NCBI GenBank assembly: GCA_016765495.1
Contig: JAESPV010000023.1
Span: forward strand, 1 to 34,611
Direction: 5' to 3'
Origin: Desulfocapsa sp.
GTDB taxonomy: Bacteria > Desulfobacterota > Desulfobulbia > Desulfobulbales > Desulfocapsaceae
DNA: 34,611 bases
Every line of letters begins with the position of its first letter. Positions within the stretch are counted from its first letter, which is position 1. Position numbers and translations under genes: made by a program. The notes under the pieces are model-generated. The model was not told the DNA's origin, searched no databases, and worked only from the letters and a program-made list of their open reading frames with translations. Positions 1 through 8,789 of the stretch are shown one piece after another.

Positions 1-3
1 CTT

Positions 4-128
4 GCGGAGCGCAGCGTAGCGAGTGCCAATCGCTTGAGCGGACACTTCCGCTCAGCTCCGCCATTCTTGCTGAATCGCAGCGTTCTTGTGGAGCGTAGCG
101 GAACAAGGACGCTGCGATTCAGCAAGAA
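4..128. repeat. GC-rich palindromic block beside intI
   Basis: Two nested hairpins sit at the left edge. The better one has arms 64-89 and 103-128 that are complementary over 26 bp with one G.T pair. The first 19 bp (starting TTCTTGCTGAATCGC) are perfect, and the loop is 13 nt (GGAGCGTAGCGGA). A weaker outer pair is GCGGAGC at 4-10 with GCTCCGC at 55-61. The element GCGTAGCG recurs in both. The block is much more GC-rich than its surroundings. It could be an attC/attI-proximal structure of the adjacent integron, a REP-type repeat, or a transposon end. No GTTRRRY core typical of attC was found at its borders, so the assignment stays open. Confidence 0.75.
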
Positions 129-161
129 CCATTGATTATCAGATTTCCTTGCCCTGCTAAG

Positions 162-190
162 TTGATAATAAAGACACTTTCAGGTATATT
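162..190 (+). promoter_or_regulatory. candidate promoter of intI
   Basis: TTGATA at 162-167 and TATATT at 185-190 are separated by exactly 17 bp. Each box matches the sigma-70 consensus at five of six positions. Transcription would begin near 197 and give a leader of about 50 nt before the intI ATG at 247. No LexA-type palindrome was recognised around it. Confidence 0.55.
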
Positions 191-246
191 AGCCTCAGCC
201 CAATATCATTATCACCACTAAATAATACTATCACAGAAGAAAAGGA

Positions 247-1242
247 ATGCCAAAACAAAAGAAGCAAAAAATCCTTGATGAAGTCAGCGAAGTAATGAGG
301 GTTAAGCATTACTCTATACACACAGAGCGCGCCTATTCCGAATGGATTAAACGATTTATTATTTTTCATGGAATGCAGGAAAGGGAGGAGCTGCTTGTCG
401 AAGGTGAGAAAAAAATTGAAGATTTTTTAACAAATCTGGCCGTGAATCGCAATGTTGCACCTTCAACACAGAATCAGGCGATGAATGCATTGATCTTCCT
501 CTATAAAAAAGTACTTAAACAGGAGTTGAATGGGGAAATTGATGCGGTTCGCGCAGCAAAGAAGGTTAGAATTCCTGTTGTACTTTCCCGTGAGGAGGTG
601 GCTTCGGTGATCGGAATCATGAAGGATGTTTCCCGTATAGTGGTACAATTACTTTATGGAAGTGGTTTACGGATCAGCGAAGCACTTCGGCTGAGAGTCC
701 ATGATCTTGACTTTGAGTACCAACAGATAACGGTTCGTTCGGGTAAAGGTGGAAAAGATCGGGTAACCACATTTCCAAAATCATTGGAGCCATCACTTCG
801 CATCCATTTAAGCTGGGTGAAAGCGATGCATGAACTGGATATTAAAGACGGTTTTGGAGAAGCTTATCTGCCTTTTGCTCTAGAACGAAAATTTCGAAAT
901 GCCGCGAAAGAGTGGGGATGGCAGTATGTCTTTCCGGCTCGGTCTCTTTCCAAAGACCCAAGAAGCGGAAAAACACGACGGCATCATGTTGACCCGAGTA
1001 TCGTTAACAAAGCTATTAAAGCTGCAGTAAAAAAAACGGGTATTAACAAAAAAGTCAGCGCCCATTGCTTCCGGCATAGTTTTGCCACGCATCTTTTGCA
1101 GCGAGGTACCGACATTCGTACCATTCAGGCCTTGCTTGGGCACAGTGATGTTTCTACCACCATGATATACACCCACCTCCTCCAGCAGGGCGGCCATGGT
1201 GTAGAAAGCCCACTGGATGATCTTTTCAGGAATGCGACCTGA
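247..1242 (+). CDS. intI: integron integrase (IntI-type tyrosine recombinase)
   Basis: Site-specific recombinase of 331 aa that would insert and excise gene cassettes between attI and attC sites. The N-terminal SAM-like core-binding domain spans about 10-95 and the catalytic domain about 110-315. Tyrosine-recombinase residues are visible: R142 in GSGLRISEA, a lysine in SGKGGKDR, H273 and R276 in HCFRHSF, H299 in LLGHSDVSTTM, and nucleophile Y308. The IntI-specific extra helix between patches II and III is present at about 205-247 (YLPFALERKF, WGWQYVFP, DPRSGKTRRHH), which separates it from XerC/XerD. The ATG follows AAAGGA very closely, so the ribosome site is poorly spaced. Cassettes would be expected to the left of position 1 in the usual divergent layout. 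None is visible to the right, where a housekeeping gene converges. Family assignment is firm; activity is unknown. Confidence 0.93.
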   Translation: MPKQKKQKILDEVSEVMRVKHYSIHTERAYSEWIKRFIIFHGMQEREELLVEGEKKIEDFLTNLAVNRNVAPSTQNQAMNALIFLYKKVLKQELNGEIDAVRAAKKVRIPVVLSREEVASVIGIMKDVSRIVVQLLYGSGLRISEALRLRVHDLDFEYQQITVRSGKGGKDRVTTFPKSLEPSLRIHLSWVKAMHELDIKDGFGEAYLPFALERKFRNAAKEWGWQYVFPARSLSKDPRSGKTRRHHVDPSIVNKAIKAAVKKTGINKKVSAHCFRHSFATHLLQRGTDIRTIQALLGHSDVSTTMIYTHLLQQGGHGVESPLDDLFRNAT

Positions 1243-1350
1243 AAATAATTGATGAATCGAGCGGTCAATGTCACTTTTTGTAACCACTCTGCAAACTGCC
1301 AAAGAAAAGAAATTTTCCACCGTTTCCCAACAACACCATCCCTACTGGAA

Positions 1351-2625
1351 TCAGCCTTTTATATTCCGGCGCAAAATTCCATTAATGCTGACCCGCTGCA
1401 AAGCAGGTTCGGTATGCAATACAATTTTATTTCCGGGGTTGGCACGAGTGAGCTCCTCACCCTTTTCCGTTTCCATACGAACAACAGTACAGGAATCACA
1501 CTCAACACCCGGCAACATATATTCTATTTTATCGCCAGTTTCCAGCACATTCCTTGCCTCAACCAGCGGTCTAAGACCGGCTCTTCTGACCACAGCAACC
1601 GGCTCCACTTTCATCTGGACTCTTGGAGAATTGTAAAGCATTTCAGAGCTGCCAGGGGCTTTTCTAAAAAAATTCTCACTGATTCCCCGCGTTCCGGTTT
1701 TCACAATTTCTTCACTGAATATTGATGGCAGTACAATATCTGCAGGATCCTCCCAGGCCTCTGCTGGCAGATCCCGCAGGTAATCAAGTGCTGCCCGGTA
1801 AATTCTGGTTACGCCGCCCACATAAAATATGGACTTCATTCTCCCTTCTATTTTTAGAGAATTGGCACCACTTGCAAGAAGTTCCGGTAAGCCATCAAGC
1901 AGACAAAGATCTTTCGAGTTAAAAATATATGTCCCCCGTTCATCTTCCTCCACAGGAAAATATTCACCAGGCCGTTTTTCTTCGATCAGCTTATAACTAT
2001 AGCGACAGGGATGAGCACAGGCTCCCTGGTTAGCATCTCTTCCAGTCATATAATTTGAAAGCATACATCTTCCGGAATAGGAAATGCAAAGTGCGCCATG
2101 TACAAAAACTTCCAATTCTCCACAGGTTGTCCCCCGAACTTCCCGAATCTCGTCAAGCGACAATTCACGAGCAAGATTGAGGCGGCTGACTCCCTGTTCA
2201 AACCAGAATTGTGCCGCCTGAGCATTGGTGACATTTGCCTGGGTTGAAAGATGTACCGGGATTTGCCGAACACACTTTTGTGCCCGCCTTAAAATTCCAG
2301 GATCGGAAATTATTAAACCGTCAACACCCGCCTTTTGCAGCTGAAACAGATAGTCATCAAGACCTGCAAAATCACGGTTATGAGCCAGGATATTAATGGT
2401 TACATACACTTTCACACCCAGATCATGGGCATACCCCACGGCTTCCACCATCTTTTCATCACTGAAATTACCAGCCTTTGCCCGCAGGCTGAACTGCTTT
2501 CCCCCCATATACACCGCATCTGCACCATAGTGAATTGCGGTCACCATCTTTTCAAAATTACCTGCTGGTGCAAGGAGTTCAGGGATGGGCGGGACCACGG
2601 CTTTGTTGCTTTCTTTTTTATTCAT
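1351..2625 (-). CDS. trhP: U32-family peptidase-like protein, tRNA hydroxylation protein (YegQ/TrhP-like)
   Basis: A 424-aa U32 family member. The N-terminus ELLAPAGNFEKM and YGADAVYMGG is the family barrel start. The diagnostic region ELEVFVHGALCISYSGRC, followed by MLSNYMTGRDANQGACAHPC and later NSKDLCLLD and SLKIEGRMKS, closely follows E. coli YegQ (TrhP). TrhP makes 5-hydroxyuridine at tRNA position 34, probably using prephenate. The cysteines in GRC, GAC and HPC fit the iron-sulfur site known in U32 proteins. A C-terminal beta domain with VEARNVLETGD is present. The gene is divergent from mnmA, another wobble-uridine enzyme, which fits a tRNA-modification role. Start ATG has no strong Shine-Dalgarno sequence. 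Other U32 paralogs (RlhA, UbiU/V) fit less well by length and motif. Confidence 0.85.
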   Translation of the reverse strand: MNKKESNKAVVPPIPELLAPAGNFEKMVTAIHYGADAVYMGGKQFSLRAKAGNFSDEKMVEAVGYAHDLGVKVYVTINILAHNRDFAGLDDYLFQLQKAGVDGLIISDPGILRRAQKCVRQIPVHLSTQANVTNAQAAQFWFEQGVSRLNLARELSLDEIREVRGTTCGELEVFVHGALCISYSGRCMLSNYMTGRDANQGACAHPCRYSYKLIEEKRPGEYFPVEEDERGTYIFNSKDLCLLDGLPELLASGANSLKIEGRMKSIFYVGGVTRIYRAALDYLRDLPAEAWEDPADIVLPSIFSEEIVKTGTRGISENFFRKAPGSSEMLYNSPRVQMKVEPVAVVRRAGLRPLVEARNVLETGDKIEYMLPGVECDSCTVVRMETEKGEELTRANPGNKIVLHTEPALQRVSINGILRRNIKG

Positions 2626-2665
2626 TTTACACTATTATTGGTGATCAAACATAAACTTACAATTT

Positions 2666-2708
2666 TGCAGTATTGAGCTGGTTGAAGGTCTACAAGTTCA
2701 ATACTGCA
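2666..2708. repeat. 11-bp perfect inverted repeat in divergent trhP/mnmA intergenic region
   Basis: TGCAGTATTGA at 2666-2676 is the exact reverse complement of TCAATACTGCA at 2698-2708, with 21 bp between. It lies about 27 bp before the mnmA start and about 41 bp from the trhP start. It could be an operator for both genes or a hairpin in a leader. There is no T-run, so a terminator is unlikely. Confidence 0.6.
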
Positions 2709-2734
2709 GACTGAATACTAAGGCAAGAGATCAA

Positions 2735-3769
2735 GTGGGAAAATCACAAATCGGCATAGCCATGAGCGGGGGAGTTGACTCCACTGCCTGTGCACTCCTT
2801 TTACAGAAAAAATATGAGGTTCACGGTTTTTTCATGCAACTTGCCCAGCCCGATCTCGCTCAGCAGCTTCAACGTGTAAAAAAAATTGCCGCCCTGTGCA
2901 ACATTCCTCTTCAGGTTATTGATCTGCGGAGTCGTTTCGAAGAAAAAGTTTTACGTTATTTTACCCGTTCCTATCAAAATGGATACACGCCAAATCCCTG
3001 TATAATTTGTAATCGTGAGATTAAATTTGGCCTGTTTATGGATGCTATCTGCGACCGCGGCATTGAGCGTATTGCCACTGGACATTATACAAAAATCATT
3101 GCAGACAACGGTTGTTTCTTTCTCCAACAGGGAGAAGATACAAAAAAAGATCAATCCTATTTTCTGGCAAGAGTAAGCCAGAAACAACTTGCAAGAGTCG
3201 AATTTCCTTTAGGCTCCATGACAAAAGAGCATGTGTATGATTTTGTAGAGGAACATGGCTTTGCAGATTTCAGAGGACAGGAAAGTCAGGATGTCTGTTT
3301 TCTGGGAGACCGTTCTGTCGGGAATTTTCTTGAAGCACGGGACTCAAAGCCTGCAGCAGGCGGTGATATTGTGGATATAAAAGGCTTGGTCCTGGGCAGG
3401 CACAGTGGTATTTACAACTATACAATCGGGCAAAGAAAGGGCTTAGGCATTGCGGCTGCAACTCCTCTCTATGTTATCCATATCGATGCCGCACAGAATC
3501 GTGTTGTTGTTGGTGAAAACCATGAGCTGTTTCAGAGAAAAATCGTAATAAACAATGTTTTGTGGACTTGCGACAAAACACCTCTCTGCAATCACGATTA
3601 TCAGGTTAAAATTCGCTATGGCCACCAGGCGCAGGATGCACAAATTAAACACATTTCAGATTCCCGATATCAGGTTTCATTTACGGAAAAACAAAGGGCA
3701 ATCACTCCCGGACAATTTGCTGTGATCTATGACCAGGATCTGGTAATTGGCAGTGGTGAAATCCAGTGA
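2735..3769 (+). CDS. mnmA: tRNA-specific 2-thiouridylase MnmA
   Basis: Cytoplasmic enzyme of 344 aa that activates tRNA U34 with ATP and inserts sulfur to give 2-thiouridine in Glu, Gln and Lys tRNAs. The PP-loop SGGVDS is at 11-16. The catalytic pair is C89 in NPCIICNREIKF and C188 in SQDVCFLGD. GHYTKI (116-121) and GIYNYTIGQRKGLGI are family signatures, followed by a C-terminal beta barrel. The start is GTG at 2735, the only start that places the PP-loop at the usual distance; the upstream SD (AAGGCAAGAG) is weak. The last 4 bp overlap mtaB, so translation is probably coupled. Length is slightly short but all core parts are present. Confidence 0.95.
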   Translation: MGKSQIGIAMSGGVDSTACALLLQKKYEVHGFFMQLAQPDLAQQLQRVKKIAALCNIPLQVIDLRSRFEEKVLRYFTRSYQNGYTPNPCIICNREIKFGLFMDAICDRGIERIATGHYTKIIADNGCFFLQQGEDTKKDQSYFLARVSQKQLARVEFPLGSMTKEHVYDFVEEHGFADFRGQESQDVCFLGDRSVGNFLEARDSKPAAGGDIVDIKGLVLGRHSGIYNYTIGQRKGLGIAAATPLYVIHIDAAQNRVVVGENHELFQRKIVINNVLWTCDKTPLCNHDYQVKIRYGHQAQDAQIKHISDSRYQVSFTEKQRAITPGQFAVIYDQDLVIGSGEIQ

Positions 3770-5076
3770 AGAAAAAAATCATCATTAACACCCTTGGCTG
3801 CAAAGTAAACCAGTACGAATCTGCAGCATTTCTCTGCTCCTTTCAGGAATCCGGCTGCAAGCTGGCTCAAAAAGGAGAAGATGCCGATATTATCGTGATC
3901 AACACCTGTGCCGTCACCGAAAAAGCAGGCGCTCAATCCCGCCGTACCGTGCGCAGACTTATGCATCGTCATCCAAAAGCAAAAGTCGTTATCACCGGCT
4001 GCTATGCACAACTTGCCGCAGTTGAGCTTGCAGAGATGGTGGAGACTTCGGTCTGCATAGTGGGCAACGGCAATAAGCACCTCCTCGTTGAGGCAGCTCT
4101 TGAAGCAGACCCCTGCGACCTCACCATACTCATGGGCCGCATCCTCAACAAAAAGGAAGTTTGCGATCTGCCCATGAAACGATTTGGTGATCGGACCCGT
4201 GCCTATCTCCGGGTCCAGGACGGCTGCACAAATTTCTGCACCTATTGCATTGTCCCCTACACCCGCGGCCCCAGTCGCAGTGTTCCCATACACAATGTAT
4301 TGGCTCAAATCACCCGTTTTGAAAATGCAGGCCACAGAGAGATTGTGGTCACCGGTATCCACGTGGGAATGTATGGAAAAGACCTGGAAGAAGGCCATGA
4401 TATTTCATCCCTGATGCTTGCAATCTGCACAGCACATCCCGATATCCGTTTCAGGCTGAGCTCCATTGAGCCGCAGGAAATCAGTGACAAGCTGCTTGCT
4501 GCAATGAAATCCTGTGATAACTTTATGCCGCATTTCCATATCCCGCTCCAGAGTGGTGACGACACTATTCTTAGTCGTATGCATCGAAACTATGACCGGG
4601 AAACCTTCCGTAAGATCATCCAAAAATGTATACACACTTTTCCCGATGCCGCCATAGGCATTGATATTCTTACGGGATTCCCCGGTGAAGGAGAAAAGGA
4701 GTTCGCACACTCCAGAAGTCTACTTGAGGAAATTAACGCCACCTATTTCCATGTTTTCCCCTATTCTAAACGTCCCGGAACTCCTGCAGCAAACTACAAG
4801 GATCAGGTTCCAAAGGCTGTGAGCCAACAGCGGGTGGAAGAGTTACGAAATCTTGGAGAAAGCAGGAAACAAACGTTCTATTCACGTTTTCTTAAAACTA
4901 AACGACCTGTTTTAGTGGAACACAAACGCACAGCAGATAATCTTCTCAGTGGGTTCACGGATAATTATATCCCAGTTGTTTTTTCAGGAAAAGACAGCCT
5001 GATGGGGCAGATCATTCCTGTATATCTTGACCAGCTAAGCGATGGTGTTGTTCAAGGCAAACAGGTGGAAGACTAA
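3766..5076 (+). CDS. mtaB: tRNA t6A37 methylthiotransferase MtaB
   Basis: Radical-SAM methylthiotransferase of 436 aa that converts t6A to ms2t6A at tRNA position 37. The N-terminal UPF0004 domain begins NTLGCKVNQYES, the MtaB-specific form of the motif. Its cluster cysteines are C12, C48 (INTCAVTEKA) and C79 (TGCYAQL). The radical-SAM CxxxCxxC is C154, C158, C161 in DGCTNFCTYCIVPYTRG. The C-terminal ~60 residues look like a TRAM-type RNA-binding segment. Start is GTG at 3766, overlapping the mnmA stop as GTGA. Together with mnmA it forms a tRNA-modification pair. Confidence 0.93.
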   Translation: MKKKIIINTLGCKVNQYESAAFLCSFQESGCKLAQKGEDADIIVINTCAVTEKAGAQSRRTVRRLMHRHPKAKVVITGCYAQLAAVELAEMVETSVCIVGNGNKHLLVEAALEADPCDLTILMGRILNKKEVCDLPMKRFGDRTRAYLRVQDGCTNFCTYCIVPYTRGPSRSVPIHNVLAQITRFENAGHREIVVTGIHVGMYGKDLEEGHDISSLMLAICTAHPDIRFRLSSIEPQEISDKLLAAMKSCDNFMPHFHIPLQSGDDTILSRMHRNYDRETFRKIIQKCIHTFPDAAIGIDILTGFPGEGEKEFAHSRSLLEEINATYFHVFPYSKRPGTPAANYKDQVPKAVSQQRVEELRNLGESRKQTFYSRFLKTKRPVLVEHKRTADNLLSGFTDNYIPVVFSGKDSLMGQIIPVYLDQLSDGVVQGKQVED

Positions 5077-5078
5077 TC

Positions 5079-6341
5079 ATGCTTGGAGAGATCATAGCCA
5101 TAGGAAATGAGCTCACCTCTGGGAGAATTCCCAATACCACCAGTGGCTTTGCTGCTCATCATCTTTTTGAAGCAGGGTTTGACATTTACGCCATGCACAC
5201 CATCGGCGACACACCTGAGCTTATCGGTGAAGCCCTTAACCGTGCTCTTGGCCGTGTTGACTTTGTGCTGGTTACCGGAGGACTTGGACCAACCGATGAT
5301 GATCTCACAACCGAGGCAGTATCCGAAGCTTTAAACCGCCCCACCCTGCCTAACCTTGAGATACTATCCCTTATCCGGCAACATCTGGATTCCAATACGG
5401 AACACCCGGCTGGTTCTCTTGAAAAGCTTGCATGGCTGCCGGAAGGCGCCGAAACATTAAGCCCGAAAACAAGAATGGCAGGTTTTCAGCTTGTTCACAA
5501 CGGTAAACCCATTTTTTTTCTTCCCGGCATTCCCCACCAGATGCGTACCCTGCTTGTGGAGCAGGTACTGCCTCGTCTGGCTACATGGTACGATGGCAAA
5601 CAACTGACAAGTTCACAAAAGGTGTTTAAGATTTTTGGGAAAACCGAACTTGAAATCAACCATATTATAAAAGATCTCGCACTGGATGACGCTGTGGAAA
5701 TTGGCTATTACCCGGTTTTTCCTGATGTCCACCTGAGTATGACTATTCGGGGCGGTAATAAGAACAAAACGGATCTTCTAGCCCGAAACAGCTCCCGTCT
5801 CATAACAGACAGTCTTGGGTCTTCAATTTATGGCAGTGACCGTGACACCATGGAATCGGTTGTCGGTATATTGCTGCAGAAAAACAATAAAAAACTTGCA
5901 GTTGCTGAATCCTGTACCGGCGGCCTGATCAGTCATTTAATAACTTCCGTTGCCGGCAGCTCGGACTATTACCTGGGCGGTGTAACGTCATATGCAAACT
6001 CCATGAAAACCAGCTATCTTGGAGTAAAAGAAGATTTGCTCATTGAACATGGTGCTGTGAGCCGGGAGGTTGCAATCGCCATGGCGCACGGAATGCGTGT
6101 ACAAAGCAATGCGGATCTTGCCATCTCTGTAACCGGTATTGCAGGACCTAGCGGCGGCAGTGACGACAAACCAGTGGGCACAGTTTTCATCGGACTTTCA
6201 GAGAAAAATGAAACAACGGTACAGCGGTTTCTGTTTGCAGAAAACAGATATGAAATACAGCGATTAACAGCACAGACAGCACTTGATATTGTCAGACATC
6301 ATCTGTTACAAACAGAAACATCATATTTTCACGAAAACTAA
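5079..6341 (+). CDS. cinA: CinA: competence/damage-inducible protein with NMN deamidase domain
   Basis: Two-domain protein of 420 aa. The N-terminal MoCF-like domain (about 1-170, with GNELTSG and TGGLGPTDDD at 66-75) is the ADP-ribose pyrophosphatase half in other bacteria. The C-terminal PncC domain (about 255-415, AVAESCTGGL at 274-283 and VTGIAGPSGGS) deamidates nicotinamide mononucleotide in NAD recycling. ATG is preceded by GGTGGAAG and lies 2 nt after the mtaB stop. It is immediately upstream of recA, the same cinA-recA order known from many bacteria, where the two are cotranscribed. The order suggests coordinated expression. Confidence 0.94.
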   Translation: MLGEIIAIGNELTSGRIPNTTSGFAAHHLFEAGFDIYAMHTIGDTPELIGEALNRALGRVDFVLVTGGLGPTDDDLTTEAVSEALNRPTLPNLEILSLIRQHLDSNTEHPAGSLEKLAWLPEGAETLSPKTRMAGFQLVHNGKPIFFLPGIPHQMRTLLVEQVLPRLATWYDGKQLTSSQKVFKIFGKTELEINHIIKDLALDDAVEIGYYPVFPDVHLSMTIRGGNKNKTDLLARNSSRLITDSLGSSIYGSDRDTMESVVGILLQKNNKKLAVAESCTGGLISHLITSVAGSSDYYLGGVTSYANSMKTSYLGVKEDLLIEHGAVSREVAIAMAHGMRVQSNADLAISVTGIAGPSGGSDDKPVGTVFIGLSEKNETTVQRFLFAENRYEIQRLTAQTALDIVRHHLLQTETSYFHEN

Positions 6342-6359
6342 TCACAACAAGGAACTCAT

Positions 6360-7397
6360 ATGGCAACAAAAGATAAAGAAGGCAGTGTTGAAAATGCGCT
6401 TAACCAGATACATCGACAATTCGGCAAAGGATCCATCATGCGTCTGGGTTCTGCTGCTATTGAGAAGATTCCCGTCATTTCTACCGGTTCCTTGAGTCTT
6501 GATATTGCTCTTGGAGTGGGCGGATTCCCAAAAGGACGAATAACGGAAGTCTACGGCCCGGAATCTTCAGGCAAAACCACCCTTGCACTCCATGTGGTTG
6601 CGGAAGCTCAGAAATCAGGTGGAACAGCAGCCTTTATTGATGCCGAGCATGCCCTCGACACTGCTTATGCTGAACGACTCGGAGTAGATGTGGACAATCT
6701 CCTCGTATCACAACCGGATTTTGGTGAGCAAGCACTTGAAATTGCTGAAATCCTCATTCGTTCTGGTGGCGTGGATATCATTGTCATCGATTCCGTCGCA
6801 GCGCTTGTTCCCAAAGCAGAGATTGATGGTAATATCGGCGATTCCCATATGGGCTTACAGGCTCGCCTTATGTCACAGGCCATGCGTAAATTCGCCGGAG
6901 TCTTAAATAAAAGCAACACTGTCCTGATTTTTATCAACCAGATCAGAATGAAAATTGGAGTGATGTTCGGGAATCCCGAAACCACCACAGGTGGTAATGC
7001 TCTTAAGTTTTATTCTTCCCTGCGTCTCGACATCCGAAGAATTGGTGCCTTGAAAGATGGCCAGGAAATTGTTGGTAACCGCACTAAGGTCAAAGTGGTG
7101 AAAAACAAAGTAGCTCCGCCCTTTCAAATTGCAGAATTTGACATTGTGTACGGTGAAGGTATCTCCAAGGAAGGTGACCTCCTCGATCTTGCCGTGGAGC
7201 AGGATATCGTGGACAAAAGTGGTTCCTGGTATTCGTATCAGGATGAACGTATAGGCCAGGGAAGGGAGAACGCCAAGCGATTCCTCAGGGACCATCCTGA
7301 GATGTTTAGCGATATCGACCAGAAAGTTCGTATGGGATTTGGTTTAGTTGATCCGGTTGGGGATGAAAAAAAGGAAGAAACAGGAGCTGCGGAATAG
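6360..7397 (+). CDS. recA: recombinase RecA
   Basis: DNA strand-exchange and LexA coprotease protein of 345 aa, the usual length. Walker A is GPESSGKTT at 66-74; Walker B is in [11 protein letters not shown]. The loop regions [14 protein letters not shown] and [26 protein letters not shown] are fully conserved. The C-terminal tail is short and acidic ([11 protein letters not shown]). ATG at 6360 has an AAGGAA SD about 6 nt upstream. The gap to cinA is only 18 bp, so a recA-specific promoter, if any, would lie inside cinA; no LexA box was recognised. RecBCD, its loading partner in double-strand break repair, is encoded about 10 kb away. Confidence 0.98.
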   Translation: MATKDKEGSVENALNQIHRQFGKGSIMRLGSAAIEKIPVISTGSLSLDIALGVGGFPKGRITEVYGPESSGKTTLALHVVAEAQKSGGTAAFIDAEHALDTAYAERLGVDVDNLLVSQPDFGEQALEIAEILIRSGGVDIIVIDSVAALVPKAEIDGNIGDSHMGLQARLMSQAMRKFAGVLNKSNTVLIFINQIRMKIGVMFGNPETTTGGNALKFYSSLRLDIRRIGALKDGQEIVGNRTKVKVVKNKVAPPFQIAEFDIVYGEGISKEGDLLDLAVEQDIVDKSGSWYSYQDERIGQGRENAKRFLRDHPEMFSDIDQKVRMGFGLVDPVGDEKKEETGAAE

Positions 7398-7413
7398 AGC
7401 AAAAGCATGTCGT

Positions 7414-7475
7414 AGCGGACAGAGAGAATACCTTCAGAATTATTCCCTGTCCGCTGCTTTGTTCTTTTCTTTTTA
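7414..7475 (+). terminator. rho-independent terminator after recA
   Basis: AGCGGACAG at 7414-7422 pairs perfectly with CTGTCCGCT at 7447-7455, with a second inner stem GAATA/TATTC (7426-7430 / 7441-7445). It is followed by a T-rich run (GCTTTGTTCTTTTCTTTTT). It separates the convergent recA and nitrilase-RfaE2 genes; the T-run overlaps the 3' end of the latter. Confidence 0.8.
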
Positions 7476-8753
7476 GTCTTTGTCTCCAATCGACCTGATT
7501 TGCTTAATCATCCCAGTCGTTGATGTATCATTTACAAAGGCTATCCTCTCCACTCTTCCACCGGCTGCCTTAACTTCCTTTGCACCAACAATTTCATCCT
7601 CTTCCCAGTCGGCACCCTTTACCAAAACATCGGGGCATAAGGTGGAAATCAGATTGAGCGGAGTATCTTCTCCAAAAAGCACAACCGCATCTACACAACC
7701 TAGTGCCGCCAAAACCCTGGCTCGCTGGATTTCATTATTAATTGGTCGCGAAGGCCCTTTAATTGAACGGATAGACTGATCATCATTTAAACCAAGTACC
7801 AGAAAATCTCCCTGTCTTCGTGCTTGCTGGAGGTAATCAACATGCCCGGCATGAAGAATATCAAAACAGCCATTGGTAAATACAATTTTCTGCCCTATCT
7901 GCTTTCGGACAGTCACTTTTTGCACCAATTGCCGTAAAGATATCACCTTATCACTATCTTCCACTGCCCAGGGAGAAGGAGAAACGCTGTTAAAACGCTG
8001 CCGCAATTCCTTCTGAACTTCCCAGTTAATTGGAACTACTATTGATTCCTGACTTTTCCCAGCTTCCGCAAGAATCTCACCGTCTGGCGCAATAACGAGA
8101 GAATGACCACCCATCTTCAAACCATCCCACTCACCGCATGCATTTGCAGCGACCACAAAAGCCTGATTTTCTATGGCGCGCGCCTGAAGCAGAATTTGCC
8201 ACTGTTTAATACGTGCCAAAGGCCACTCGGCAGACATGAGCAGAATTTCTGCCCCCTGACAACATTGTAAGCGTGCAGTATCAGGAAACCGAAGGTCATA
8301 ACAGACGAAGCCTCCAACCAGCCCACCCCCATTCAGGTCTATGGGGCTTGGTCTCTTGCCTGCCTGAAACCATTTATCTTCTTGCCATAAAGAAAAAAGA
8401 TATTGTTTGGCAATCCCACAGGAATCGGCTGAACCGAGCCCTGAAAAGACTATTTTATTATACAGCCCCCCCTCTTCTTTAAAGGGGAGTGAACCAGCAA
8501 GAACTATCCCGTAGGACTGTGCCAATGCCTCAAGTTCGTCAAGAAGATCCGGGATTTCATCACCTAAACGATCCAAGTGCTCATAGACAAACCCGGTGGC
8601 CCATACTTCCGGTAATGCTATCAGGCTGCCTGGCGGTGGGGCTAAGGCAGTTAAACTCTCTCTCACCTGTGCAAGATTCTTTTTAATATCACCGGCAAGT
8701 ATCTCAAACTGGAGAAAACCGAGATGGGAAACTGATTTGTCAAACACAGGCAA
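7473..8753 (-). CDS. carbon-nitrogen hydrolase (nitrilase superfamily) fused to RfaE2-type nucleotidyltransferase
   Basis: A 426-aa two-domain protein. Residues 8-265 are a nitrilase-superfamily amidase with a visible Glu-Lys-Cys triad: E49 (ALPEVWATG), K116 (AKQYLF), C151 (GGFVCYDLRFPD). Residues 270-426 are an RfaE2/HldE-C cytidylyltransferase-like domain, FTNGCFDILHAGHVDYL with HxGH at 301-304 and VNDTSTTGMI near the end. That domain makes ADP-D-glycero-beta-D-manno-heptose in lipopolysaccharide core synthesis. The amidase resembles omega-amidase / YafV types (deaminated glutathione or ketoglutaramate), but substrate is not decided. The longest reading starts at TTG 8753; GTG at 8747 is an alternative, and neither has a clear SD. 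No RfaE1 kinase or other heptose gene is nearby. Confidence 0.9.
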   Translation of the reverse strand: MPVFDKSVSHLGFLQFEILAGDIKKNLAQVRESLTALAPPPGSLIALPEVWATGFVYEHLDRLGDEIPDLLDELEALAQSYGIVLAGSLPFKEEGGLYNKIVFSGLGSADSCGIAKQYLFSLWQEDKWFQAGKRPSPIDLNGGGLVGGFVCYDLRFPDTARLQCCQGAEILLMSAEWPLARIKQWQILLQARAIENQAFVVAANACGEWDGLKMGGHSLVIAPDGEILAEAGKSQESIVVPINWEVQKELRQRFNSVSPSPWAVEDSDKVISLRQLVQKVTVRKQIGQKIVFTNGCFDILHAGHVDYLQQARRQGDFLVLGLNDDQSIRSIKGPSRPINNEIQRARVLAALGCVDAVVLFGEDTPLNLISTLCPDVLVKGADWEEDEIVGAKEVKAAGGRVERIAFVNDTSTTGMIKQIRSIGDKD

Positions 8754-8789
8754 CTCGACTGGCAGGAAGGCTTTTGGTTACGCTGGATA

